A DNA stretch of 64,000 nucleotides from Candidatus Phytoplasma vitis. GTDB lineage: Bacteria > Bacillota_I > Bacilli_A > Acholeplasmatales > Acholeplasmataceae. The translations under genes were made by a program, and so were the position numbers. Each line of letters starts with the position of its first letter. Position 1 is the first letter of the stretch. The notes under the pieces are model-generated. The model saw nothing but the letters and a program-made list of their open reading frames with translations. It ran no database searches and had not been told where the DNA came from. Shown piece by piece: positions 57,722-64,000 of this stretch. The stretch covers positions 558,001-622,000 of the forward strand of contig CP097583.1 of the NCBI GenBank assembly GCA_023934045.1, written 5' to 3'.

Positions 57722-58402
57722 TCAATTAATTATTAGATTATGTGAATAAATTTCTAAACTTTTAAAAAATCTATAACACTTCCAAAACTCTTTTTTCTGA
57801 AAATATATTTTTTGCGCTGCTTTACGTTGGTAAACTAAATGATGAAATTTATTTTTACAAAAAACATCTTTTAAACGACTTAAAAGGATTTCCGCTCCTT
57901 TTTTGCCAACATTAATTTGTAAAGGGTTTTTAGAATGATCCCAAATTTTACAATGCAAAAGAAAATGTTCTAATAAACTGCAGTAAACTAAATTTTTACT
58001 TTTTTGGTATTCAAAAGGAGAATTTATTGCATATTTAGGATTTGATAATCCTTTCATTTCATTTTCCTTAATATGATGTATTTCTAAACCTTCCTGCGAT
58101 CTTTTGATGAATGAATTGACTTTGGTACATTGTTTATCTAAAAAATAATCTCCGATAGGTGTTCCATATTTTTCTTTTAAAATAGTAACCATTTGATCGT
58201 AAGTCATAAGCAACATATAATCGATATTGTTTGTTTTTATTTTGGTTTTATATATTTGAATTAAAATTTTTTCAATATCTTTCAAATGATTTAATAAATT
58301 TTTTAATTTTTTGTTAGAAAACAAAAAAAACTTAAAAACTAAAAAATGTTTTATTTTTTTTAATTCATAAAAAATAGAATGATAAAAATCATATTTTTTC
58401 AT
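57722..58402 (-). CDS. HNH-like endonuclease domain protein
   Basis: 226 residues. Residues about 105-155 carry an HNH-type pattern: GLEIHHIKENEMKGL, then NLVYCSLLEHFLLHCKIW (His-His, a conserved Asn and a later His). The rest is basic and helical, suitable for nucleic-acid binding. The ATG at 58402 has only a weak upstream site; the frame is closed by a TAA at 58460-58462, so it is not fused to the small membrane frame upstream. Possible roles are a homing-type, defence or toxin nuclease (inference). It is the last gene of the left-most promoter-bearing unit of the island. Confidence 0.6.
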   Translation of the reverse strand: MKKYDFYHSIFYELKKIKHFLVFKFFLFSNKKLKNLLNHLKDIEKILIQIYKTKIKTNNIDYMLLMTYDQMVTILKEKYGTPIGDYFLDKQCTKVNSFIKRSQEGLEIHHIKENEMKGLSNPKYAINSPFEYQKSKNLVYCSLLEHFLLHCKIWDHSKNPLQINVGKKGAEILLSRLKDVFCKNKFHHLVYQRKAAQKIYFQKKEFWKCYRFFKSLEIYSHNLIIN

Positions 58403-58477
58403 AAATGAATTAATTTGATCCGATAATAAAATAAGATCTTTTCTGATTTTTATCTTTTTATAAAAATGAATTAATAT

Positions 58478-58535
58478 AATAATAATAATAATAATAAAGA
58501 AAATAAAGAAAATAAAGAAAATAAAGAAAATAATT
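58478..58535. repeat. Microsatellites (ATA)n and (GAAAATAAA)n
   Basis: A run of ATA triplets is followed by about four units of AAAGAAAATA-like sequence. On the minus strand they encode a Phe/Ile-rich hydrophobic stretch. Copy-number change here would change the length of a membrane segment; the nine-base unit keeps frame. Confidence 0.75.
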
Positions 58536-58629
58536 ATTTTAGTAATTGATGTTGTTGTTTTAGCAACTTCTGTTGTTTTATTATTAATTGGTATTGTTGC
58601 GTTTGGTATTGTTGTTTTAGCAACTTCTG

Positions 58630-58758
58630 TTATTTTAGGTTTTTTTCTTCTAAAAAAGGTATATTTTCTTTATTAAATCGAATAAAATTAAATAAATAAA
58701 GAATTATAATAAAGCAAAAACTCATACCAACAAGAGCTAAGAATTCTCTAAAACTCAT
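58630..58758 (-). CDS. Small single-pass membrane protein (42 aa), possibly frameshifted into a longer product
   Basis: ATG at 58758 with an excellent AAAGGAA site 9 bases upstream. 42 residues: MSFREFLALVGMSFCFIIIL followed by YLFNFIRFNKENIPF and EEKNLK. Near its end A AAA AAC (58639-58645 on the minus strand) is in the right phase for minus-one slippage. The shifted frame continues through PKITEVAKTTIPNATIP, a second TEVAKTT copy and a Phe/Ile-rich membrane segment to the TAA at 58460-58462, giving about 100 residues. Either the short form, the long form, or a frameshift-damaged gene is meant. No family recognised. Confidence 0.5.
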   Translation of the reverse strand: MSFREFLALVGMSFCFIIILYLFNFIRFNKENIPFLEEKNLK

Positions 58759-58793
58759 ACTAAAATTCCTTTCAATTAAGTATTTTAAATATT

Positions 58794-58955
58794 TTAAAAT
58801 TCTTTAGAAGGTGAAATTAAAAAGTTTAAATAACCTTGCGTAAATAAATAACATGCAAAAGGTATAACGATTGTAACATCAAGAAAAACCCAATATGTCA
58901 AAAAATTTCCAAAACCTTTATTTTTTCTTGCCTTTTTTTATATTCTTTAAAAAAT
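58794..58955 (-). pseudogene. Remnant of a membrane protein C-terminus
   Basis: Minus-strand frame ending at 58794 that reads KNKGFGNFLTYWVFLDVTIV, then IPFACYLFTQGYLNFL and SPSKEF. It is strongly hydrophobic but has no start codon, and its frame is closed after a few more residues. Lies between the promoter at 59007-59035 and the 42-residue gene. Probably the tail of a deleted gene of the island. Confidence 0.4.
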
Positions 58956-59006
58956 TTAATAAAATATTTTTTTTAATATGAAATAATAAAAAAATAACTT
59001 TATTCT

Positions 59007-59035
59007 ATTATCACTTATTATTTTTAAAATGTCAA
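59007..59035 (-). promoter_or_regulatory. Promoter TTGACA-N17-GATAAT
   Basis: Minus strand: -35 TTGACA at 59035-59030, 17-base spacer, -10 GATAAT at 59012-59007. Homologous to the promoters at 60646 and 63211. Drives the unit with the remnant, the small membrane gene and the HNH-like gene. Confidence 0.75.
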
Positions 59036-59266
59036 GTTTTTTTAAAAAAATAATATAATTTATAAAAAATAACAGTGTTATAAAAAAATTGTAAATGTTT
59101 TTTTAATTCATTTTTAATGACTAATTCTTGTTTTTATTTTATATATTAATTTCAAAAATTTTCTCCTTTCTTTTTTTATTCAAATAAAAAAGAACAATAA
59201 AATTATTCTTAATTTAATAGTTTAACGACATGTATTAATCTAGTATTTTCTCTTTTTATTAAAAAC

Positions 59267-59297
59267 AAAAAAAGACTAGTTTTTTAACTAGTCTTTT
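59267..59297 (-). terminator. Terminator of unit 2
   Basis: AAAAGACTAGTT / AACTAGTCTTTT hairpin with T run on the minus strand, about 190 bases past the gene at 59483. Confidence 0.75.
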
Positions 59298-59482
59298 CGG
59301 TATTAAAAATGAATTTATTTACAAAAAATTATAACAGTACAACTTATAATATAAAAAAATAAAATTTTTAACATTTATTATTTTTATTTTTTTTAATATT
59401 TAACTTATGTATAAACCATAAAAATAGAATTAAAAGAAACCAAAATAACAAACGTAATAACAACATATTATATAATTTAATT

Positions 59483-60097
59483 TTATTTGTTTTTTTGTTT
59501 TTTATAATACTGTTTACTTATAAGAAAGTAATTATTTTTAGCTATTGTTTTATTAAAATCTTTTTCAAACCAAGAGAACCCTAACCATTTATAAAACTTA
59601 ACATAAATAACCCAAAAATTTGAACCATAACTAATTTCATCATAAAAACATAATATAAATAAAATAACTATAGAACTTATGAATAACCCATTTAACCAAA
59701 TATATTGCAATTTAGTAATTATTGACACAATTAAAAATATAATAGCTAATAAAAAAGATATAATTATGTAACGATTATTATATGGTATTATTTTTCTGGG
59801 GAAATAATAACTCCAAAGAGATTCTGAAACTTGAATATTTTCAAATTTTTTTCCTTTGCTAGGATCTTTATATATAAACCGTGGACCTTTAGTAATTTTA
59901 AACAAAATATAAAAAAACATCCCCAAAGAAAAAAAACTAAAAATACCATAAATAATACATTCTAAAATCAAATTTAAAAAATCATTATCTACAAATTTGT
60001 CTTTTGGATTTTTTATTAAAAAATTATAAGTAACAATAATATCTAAGATTATAACTGTAAAAAAACATATTAATTTAAATAATTTTATTTTTTTCAT
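59483..60097 (-). CDS. Four-helix membrane protein, paralogue of the gene at 61233
   Basis: 204 residues. Hydrophobic helices at about 8-26, 43-67, 108-128 and 132-152. Between the second and third lies a cytoplasmic-type loop with FIYKDPSKGKKFENI; its paralogue reads IIYKDPNKAKTLDNI. The C-terminal part FWVIYVKFYKWLGFSWFEKD and NKTIAKNNYFLIS also matches the paralogue (FWCFYVKFFKWLG, NKTVNSHNYFIIS). No known family. It follows the 101-residue gene after 21 bases in a transcription unit with its own promoter. The repeated pairing small-helical-protein + membrane-protein suggests they act together (inference). Confidence 0.6.
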   Translation of the reverse strand: MKKIKLFKLICFFTVIILDIIVTYNFLIKNPKDKFVDNDFLNLILECIIYGIFSFFSLGMFFYILFKITKGPRFIYKDPSKGKKFENIQVSESLWSYYFPRKIIPYNNRYIIISFLLAIIFLIVSIITKLQYIWLNGLFISSIVILFILCFYDEISYGSNFWVIYVKFYKWLGFSWFEKDFNKTIAKNNYFLISKQYYKKQKNK

Positions 60098-60118
60098 TTT
60101 TTACTTTTTTCTATTCGA

Positions 60119-60424
60119 TTACCAAAATTTTACTAATTTGATGAAAGTATCGCAAGCTCCATAACCAATATCTTTAGCTGTATCAACAGTGGCTTTAAAA
60201 GTTCCTTCAGCGGCGCCTATTACACTTTTACCTACATTTTCTGCTAAATCTAAAGGGTTTTCTACTTCTTTATAATCTTGATTTTTGACACCTTTTATAA
60301 TGCCTTCAAAAACATTTGCTGGATAACTCTTAGCTTTACTAACAGTTTTCCAACCTTCTAAACCTGCTCGATCTAAATTTCTAACTACTGGAACATCATC
60401 AACAACATCTACACATCCCATCAT
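60119..60424 (-). CDS. Small helical protein, paralogue of the gene at 62005, N-terminally truncated unit
   Basis: 101 residues from MMGCVDVVDDVPVVRNL; AGLEGWKTVSKAKSYPANVF, AENVGKSVIGAAEGTFKA and DIGYGACDTF follow. The frame stays open upstream to 60511 and reads NVNYVGDILEQNPYALEKAS, matching the paralogue's upstream stretch, so the coding part is longer than the first ATG suggests. The junction at about 60510, where the sequence jumps to the promoter-proximal region of the repeat, shows that the preceding gene present in unit 3 and the true start have been deleted. The small residues and amphipathic Ala/Gly pattern hint at a membrane-active or pore-type helical protein (inference). Confidence 0.5.
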   Translation of the reverse strand: MMGCVDVVDDVPVVRNLDRAGLEGWKTVSKAKSYPANVFEGIIKGVKNQDYKEVENPLDLAENVGKSVIGAAEGTFKATVDTAKDIGYGACDTFIKLVKFW

Positions 60425-60645
60425 AATATCTTCAACACCACCAATAAATTTACTTGCTTTTTCTAAAGCATAAGGATTTTGTTCTAAAATATCACCTACA
60501 TAATTAACATTTTAAAATTAATAAAAATTTTCTATAAATAAATACCCTATATAAAAAAGTTTTTTACTTCTATTTTTTTAATCTAAATATATATTTTTTT
60601 CATTAAATAAATATTTTGCTGATATATATACGATTATTGATTATT

Positions 60646-60674
60646 ATTATATTAGTAATTCAATCAAATGTCAA
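60646..60674 (-). promoter_or_regulatory. Consensus promoter TTGACA-N17-TATAAT
   Basis: Minus strand: -35 TTGACA at 60674-60669, 17-base spacer, -10 TATAAT at 60651-60646; exact match to the vegetative sigma consensus. It reads toward the 101- and 204-residue genes, with a leader of over 130 bases. Confidence 0.8.
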
Positions 60675-61086
60675 GTTTTTTTAAACAAATAATATAATTT
60701 ATAAAAAATCGTAGTATTTTAAAAAAATGTAAATTTTTTTTAATTCATTTTTAATGACTAATTCTTGTTTTTTAATTTTATTTTATATCTTAATTTCTAA
60801 ATTAATTTAAATTTAATTGATAAATGATTAATTCTTTCTCTTATTATATTTCCAATTTGGTAATTTGTTATGTAATCATTTCTTATCGATTAATTCTGTT
60901 TTAAGTATTGCTTAATTTAATCTCTTTTTTAAAACTTCTTTCTTTATTTACTTTTTGATAAATAATAACTAATTGAAAAATGGAGTTAAATTTAAGGAAT
61001 AAAAAATAAATCAAAATAACATGATTCGATTTATGCTACATGTTGTCTAAAATTATTCATTTTTAAAACCTATTTTTACTAAAAAC

Positions 61087-61118
61087 AAAAAAGACTAGTT
61101 TGTTTTAACTAGTCTTTT
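61087..61118 (-). terminator. Terminator of unit 3
   Basis: AAAAGACTAGTT / AACTAGTCTTTT type hairpin with a slightly longer loop (TTTGTTTT on the plus strand), about 115 bases past the 231-residue gene. Confidence 0.75.
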
Positions 61119-61232
61119 CAATAATTAAAAATGAATTTATTTACAAAAATTTATAACAGTACAACTTATAATATAAAAAACTAAAATTTTTAACATTTAT
61201 TATTTTTATTTTTTTTAATATTTAACCTTAAC

Positions 61233-61928
61233 TTATACAATAAACCATAAAAATAAAATTGCAATAAATATAAGTATAAACCAACGTATTATATAATTTA
61301 ATTTGGTTTGTTTTGTTTGTTTTTTTTGTTTTTCGTAATAACAAATACTAATAATGAAATAATTATGTGAATTCACAGTTTTATTAAAATCTTTTTCTAA
61401 AAATGAAAAAATCCCCAACCATTTAAAAAATTTAACATAAAAACACCAAAAATCGCTAAAAAACTCTAACCCGCCATATATTGCTGATAATAAAAAAAGA
61501 AAAACAAGTAAAATTAATAATTTATTAAAAATTTTATAATAATTAGTATTATAATCAGGTTTATAAAAAATATTAATCATAAATAAAATAATGAAAAGTA
61601 ATAACAAAGATGTAACAAAAATCATGAATTTGCGTAAAAAATAATTTTTTGTTAAAGGAAAATGTTCACTATATTTGATTGTTTTTGAATTTGATTTACC
61701 ACCATCGGGCAAAGTCTGTCCAAAATCAATATTGTCTAATGTTTTAGCTTTGTTAGGGTCTTTATAAATAATTGTTTTTCCTTTCATAATTTTAAAACCA
61801 ATATAACACAATAATCCGATTGCCATTAATGCTGATAAAAACGTTGAAATATTGATTATCACACTTATAAAAGTGGATTTATTTTCTATTTTATGACCAA
61901 AGGAACCAATAATGAAAATAAAAGTCAA
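61233..61928 (-). CDS. Membrane protein, paralogue of the gene at 59483, start disrupted by an A8 tract
   Basis: 231 residues counted from an internal ATG. Helices at about 30-50, 98-118, 133-153 and a last one at 210-230; shared motifs IIYKDPNKAKTLDNI and FWCFYVKFFKWLG. It has an extra C-terminal helix missing in the paralogue. The expected start is the ATG at 61972, which has AAAGGAT upstream. From it the reading is MNKKK then TAA, because of an A8 tract (ATG AAT AAA AAA AAG TAA). A minus-one shift at A AAA AAG gives MNKKKVIKDIIVFLILTFIF, matching the paralogue's MKKIKLFKLICFF start. So expression depends on slippage, or the gene is recently broken. Confidence 0.55.
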   Translation of the reverse strand: MTFIFIIGSFGHKIENKSTFISVIINISTFLSALMAIGLLCYIGFKIMKGKTIIYKDPNKAKTLDNIDFGQTLPDGGKSNSKTIKYSEHFPLTKNYFLRKFMIFVTSLLLLFIILFMINIFYKPDYNTNYYKIFNKLLILLVFLFLLSAIYGGLEFFSDFWCFYVKFFKWLGIFSFLEKDFNKTVNSHNYFIISICYYEKQKKQTKQTKLNYIIRWFILIFIAILFLWFIV

Positions 61929-62004
61929 AATTAAAAAAACAATAATATCTTTGATTACTTTTTTTTATTCATTTTTTCTCATCCTTTATTTCAAAAAAAC
62001 TTTC

Positions 62005-62304
62005 TTACCAAAATAATTTACACAAAGTATCGTAAGTTCCATAACCAATATCTTTAATTGTATTTACAGTTGTCTTGACAACCCCTTCTACAGCTCCAGC
62101 CGTTCCCTTGGCTAGATTTTCTGCTAAATCTAACGGGGTTTCTACTTCTGTATAATCTTGATTTTTGGCACCTTTTATAATACCTTCAAAAACATTTGCT
62201 GGATAACTCTTAGCTTTACTAACAGTTTTTCCAAATTCTAAACCTGCTCGAGCTAAATTTCTAACTACTGGAACATCATCAACAACATCTACACATCCCA
62301 TCAT
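62005..62304 (-). CDS. Small helical protein, paralogue of the gene at 60119
   Basis: 99 residues from MMGCVDVVDDVPVVRNL. About 80 per cent of positions match the paralogue by eye. The frame is open upstream for 39 more codons to the TAA at 62422-62424 and reads VVNEKLSKQLVNYVVDILEQ then NPDALEKASKAIGDVEDF, also conserved in the paralogue, with no ATG. AAGGAG overlaps that TAA. The stop belongs to the preceding gene, which is in the same frame, so the two may be one gene interrupted by a single stop. Ala/Gly-rich helices near the C-terminus (AENLAKGTAGAVEGVVKTTV) suggest membrane association. Confidence 0.5.
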   Translation of the reverse strand: MMGCVDVVDDVPVVRNLARAGLEFGKTVSKAKSYPANVFEGIIKGAKNQDYTEVETPLDLAENLAKGTAGAVEGVVKTTVNTIKDIGYGTYDTLCKLFW

Positions 62305-62421
62305 AAAATCTTCAACATCACCAATAGCTTTACTTGCTTTTTCTAAAGCATCAGGATTTTGTTCTAAAATATCAACTACATAATTAACTAATTGTTTGCT
62401 TAATTTTTCGTTAACGACTCC

Positions 62422-63006
62422 TTAAATACTATTAATTGCAAAATTACCAGCACTCAAATCCTTAATAGCTTTACCAGATACTTTTTCTGCTATTTTTTTC
62501 ATTATTTTTTTAATTGTTAATGGTTTATTTTTGATACATTTACTTTTATCTAACAAATATTCCGCACAATCAAATACAGGATTAGTATTTATAAAATGTT
62601 GAGCTTTAATAATATTATTATGTTCTAAAACTTTTTCATCCATTTTCCAAAAACAATACATATGAGGAGAACCGTTGCCTAACCATCTTAAATCAATGAA
62701 ATCATAATTCTCATCTCTTCCATTACGAGAACCACCATCAAAATAAACAGCCAATAAATCATCATCACTATCTTTAATAAACCAATGAAGACCGCTATTT
62801 CTTTCTTTATTATAAGAAGGAGTTTTAGAAACATTATTATTAAAAGAAGAATCAAAATTATTTTGAATATAATTTAAAACATCATTATTGTCAGCATTTT
62901 TATCTAAAAGAACATGAATAATCTCAGTTCCTCTAATCGTTCTTTCATAAATTTCATTATCTTTATAAGCGAAAACTGTATTATTAGATATGCAAAATAA
63001 GATCAA
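62422..63006 (-). CDS. Secreted protein with the recurring IY-FW domain, start unclear
   Basis: 194 residues from a TTG at 63006, but the frame is open to about 63070 and adds VKIFLNFKVKLLFFLSLL. This makes a full signal peptide ending in SNNTVFA before YKDNE. The only ATG near the GGAGG site (63059) is followed at once by TAA in its own frame, so a base seems lost, or ATT (63051) or TTG is used. The mature part has TEIIHVLLDKNADNNDVLNYI, DLLAVYFDGGSRNGRDE and HMYCFWKMDE, the domain also found at 10873 and 35228. It ends in NSI-TAA in frame with the next gene. Candidate secreted effector or surface factor (inference). Confidence 0.55.
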   Translation of the reverse strand: MILFCISNNTVFAYKDNEIYERTIRGTEIIHVLLDKNADNNDVLNYIQNNFDSSFNNNVSKTPSYNKERNSGLHWFIKDSDDDLLAVYFDGGSRNGRDENYDFIDLRWLGNGSPHMYCFWKMDEKVLEHNNIIKAQHFINTNPVFDCAEYLLDKSKCIKNKPLTIKKIMKKIAEKVSGKAIKDLSAGNFAINSI

Positions 63007-63210
63007 AAGGGATAAAAAAAATAATAATTTAACTTTAAAATTTAAAAAAATTTTTACATAAAACCTCCATATTTTAAAATTAATAAAAAATTTTATATAA
63101 GAAATAAATACCCTATATAAAAAGGTTTTTACTTTTATTTTTTTAATCTAAATATATATTTTTTTCATTAAATAAATATTTTGCTGATATATATACGATT
63201 ATTGATTATT

Positions 63211-63239
63211 ATTATATTAGTAATTCAATAAAATGTCAA
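63211..63239 (-). promoter_or_regulatory. Consensus promoter TTGACA-N17-TATAAT
   Basis: Minus strand: -35 TTGACA at 63239-63234, 17-base spacer, -10 TATAAT at 63216-63211. Drives the secreted-protein gene at 62422 and the two genes after it; GGAGG at 63068-63064 is the first ribosome-binding site downstream. Confidence 0.82.
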
Positions 63240-63723
63240 GTTTTTTTAAACAAATAATATAATTTATAAAAAATCGTAGTATTTTAAAAAATGTAAATGT
63301 TTTTTTAATTTATTTTTAATGACTAATTATTGTTTTTTAATTTTATTTTATATCTTAATTTCTAAATTAATTTAAATTTGATTGATAAATAATTAATTCT
63401 TTCTCTTATTATATTTAAAATTTATAATTTGTTATGTAATCATCATCTCTTATCGATTAATTCTTTTTTAAGTCTTGCTTAATTTAATCTCTTTTTTAAA
63501 ACTTCTTTCTTTATTTACTTTTTGATAAATAATAACTAATTGAAAAATGAAGTTAAATTTAAGGAATAAAAAATAACTTAGTTTAGTTAATTTAAATTTA
63601 ATTGTTGTTGATGGAGTGGGATACCGTGCGAAGATTAAAAAAATAAATCAAAATAACATGATTCAATTTCTGCTACATTTTGTCTAAAATTATTCATTTT
63701 TAAAACCTATTTTTTCTAAAAGC

Positions 63724-63754
63724 AAAAAAAGACTAGTTTTTTAACTAGTCTTTT
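63724..63754 (-). terminator. Terminator of the unit cut by the right edge
   Basis: Same AAAAGACTAGTT / AACTAGTCTTTT hairpin, about 60 bases past the partial gene at 63811. Confidence 0.75.
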
Positions 63755-63810
63755 CGGTATTAAAAATGAATTTATTTACAAAAATTTATAACAGTGCAAA
63801 ATTTTAAATA

Positions 63811-64000
63811 TTAACTTTTCGAAATATTTTTCTTAAAAGAGTAATTTTCGAAATAAAGATCATAAATTTTAATAACTCTTTTTTTTATAAGAAAAAATAC
63901 AATAAAATTAGCAATATTAGATATCAAAACAGGAATTAAATTTAACAACCAAATCACCATAAATTGCATTATTTTAGAATCATCCTGAAACCAATTTGAT
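63811..64000 (-). CDS. C-terminal part of a membrane protein (cut by right edge)
   Basis: 62 codons are open from the window end to the TAA at 63811-63813. The residues include MQFMVIWLLNLIPVLISNIA, then NFIVFFLIKKRVI and a charged tail KIYDLYFENYSFKKN. One or two hydrophobic helices are followed by a basic end, which implies a membrane protein. It sits in the same position relative to the repeat terminator as the four-helix genes of units 2 and 3, but the sequence is not obviously the same family. Confidence 0.55.
   Translation of the reverse strand, partial: SNWFQDDSKIMQFMVIWLLNLIPVLISNIANFIVFFLIKKRVIKIYDLYFENYSFKKNISKS

Larger units (their letters stand above)
58990..59425 (-). repeat. 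Island repeat, copy 1
   Basis: Shares with copies 2 and 3 the block ATGTCAAGTTTTTTTAAA, AATATAATTTATAAAAAAT, TTAATGACTAATTCTTGTTTTT, the GACTAGTT/AACTAGTC hairpin, AAAAATGAATTTATTTACAA and ATAACAGTACAACTTATAAT. Its middle part (59160-59260) differs from copies 2 and 3 but matches the inverted copy at 4247-4495. Confidence 0.8.
60533..61226 (-). repeat. Island repeat, copy 2
   Basis: Nearly identical to copy 3 (63085-63806) over about 700 bases, from TAAATACCCTATATAAAAA through the promoter, the TTAATTTCTAAATTAATTTAAAT region, the GACTAGTT hairpin and ATAACAGTACAACTTATAAT. Together with copy 3 it brackets a 2.5-kb unit in direct orientation. Confidence 0.88.
63085..63806 (-). repeat. Island repeat, copy 3
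   Basis: Direct repeat of copy 2. It differs by an extra stretch of about 65 bases at 63577-63642, which is less AT-rich and contains GGAGTGGGATACCGTGCGAAG and is absent from copy 2. Small indels are otherwise confined to homopolymer runs. Confidence 0.88.
63007..63810 (-). other. Promoter and repeat region between units 3 and 4
   Basis: Contains repeat copy 3, a consensus promoter at 63211-63239 and the terminator of the next unit at 63724-63754. No coding sequence beyond the signal-peptide extension of the gene at 62422. Confidence 0.6.

Noticed and set aside
57722-58758. Fusion of the 42-residue membrane frame with the HNH-like gene by minus-one frameshift
   Set aside because: The shifted frame shares phase with the HNH frame but is closed by TAA at 58460-58462, 58 bases before the HNH ATG; they are separate.
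63590-63642. GTGCG as a third group II intron 5' end
   Set aside because: Only a short stretch without further intron blocks; likely chance.

Overview
The window looks like part of a phytoplasma chromosome ('Candidatus Phytoplasma', Mollicutes). The DNA is extremely AT-rich. Genes use TAA, TAG and also TGA as stops (yidC ends in TGA), so this is genetic code 11 and not the Mycoplasma code. The gene order rnc-dnaD-imp-pyrG, with a small surface protein of Imp type, is the known phytoplasma arrangement. A 2-hydroxycarboxylate (malate/citrate-type) carrier, M42 peptidase, TldD/PmbA, an IS3 (tra5-like) transposase, a FliA-like sigma factor and multiple FtsH/AAA+ genes fit the same group. No Amp-type gene follows groEL. 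I cannot fix the 16Sr group without rRNA.

Layout. 1-3842: type I restriction-modification locus (hsdR cut by the left edge, hsdM, half-size hsdS). 3843-5261: decayed DNA with terminators, an inverted copy of a repeat also found near 59 kb, and a dead coiled-coil gene. 5262-11811: accessory module of a FliA-like sigma factor, five membrane-anchored proteins and a membrane AAA+ ATPase, followed by the IS3 transposase. 13545-21266: core genes infC-rpmI-rplT, membrane protein, ysdC-like peptidase, rpmH, rnpA, yidC and a 2HCT carrier. 21584-22266: ORF-less group II intron relic. 22618-25859: coiled-coil membrane protein (apparently split by a frameshift) and FtsH. 26157-31801 (minus): heterodimeric ABC exporter and groESL. 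32416-39868: ABC/FtsX fusion, adk and a 1546-residue coiled-coil AAA+ protein, then a second ORF-less group II intron. 41108-45950: recG-plsX-rnc-dnaD-imp. 46028-56706 (minus): pyrG, psd, pssA, rpoE, ybaB, dnaX, pmbA, tldD, deaD. 57.5-64 kb (minus): an accessory island of repeated transcription units, each with a near-perfect TTGACA-N17-TATAAT promoter and an identical terminator, carrying small membrane or secreted proteins, several of them broken.

How it works together. Core regions supply translation, membrane protein insertion, phospholipid synthesis (plsX, pssA, psd), CTP synthesis, chaperones, DNA replication and repair. The accessory parts are dominated by proteins with an N-terminal membrane anchor plus coiled coil, several with an AAA+ motor. 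A short domain (motifs around LLGxYF...G and IYxFW) recurs twice in the protein at 10873-11811, once in the 1546-residue AAA+ protein and once in the secreted protein at 62422-63006. This links otherwise separate loci and is the best candidate for an undescribed membrane or surface system.

Hallmarks of genome decay and slippage are frequent: poly-A frameshifts, in-frame segmental duplications, a duplicated and broken rplT tail, and repeats in direct and inverted orientation.
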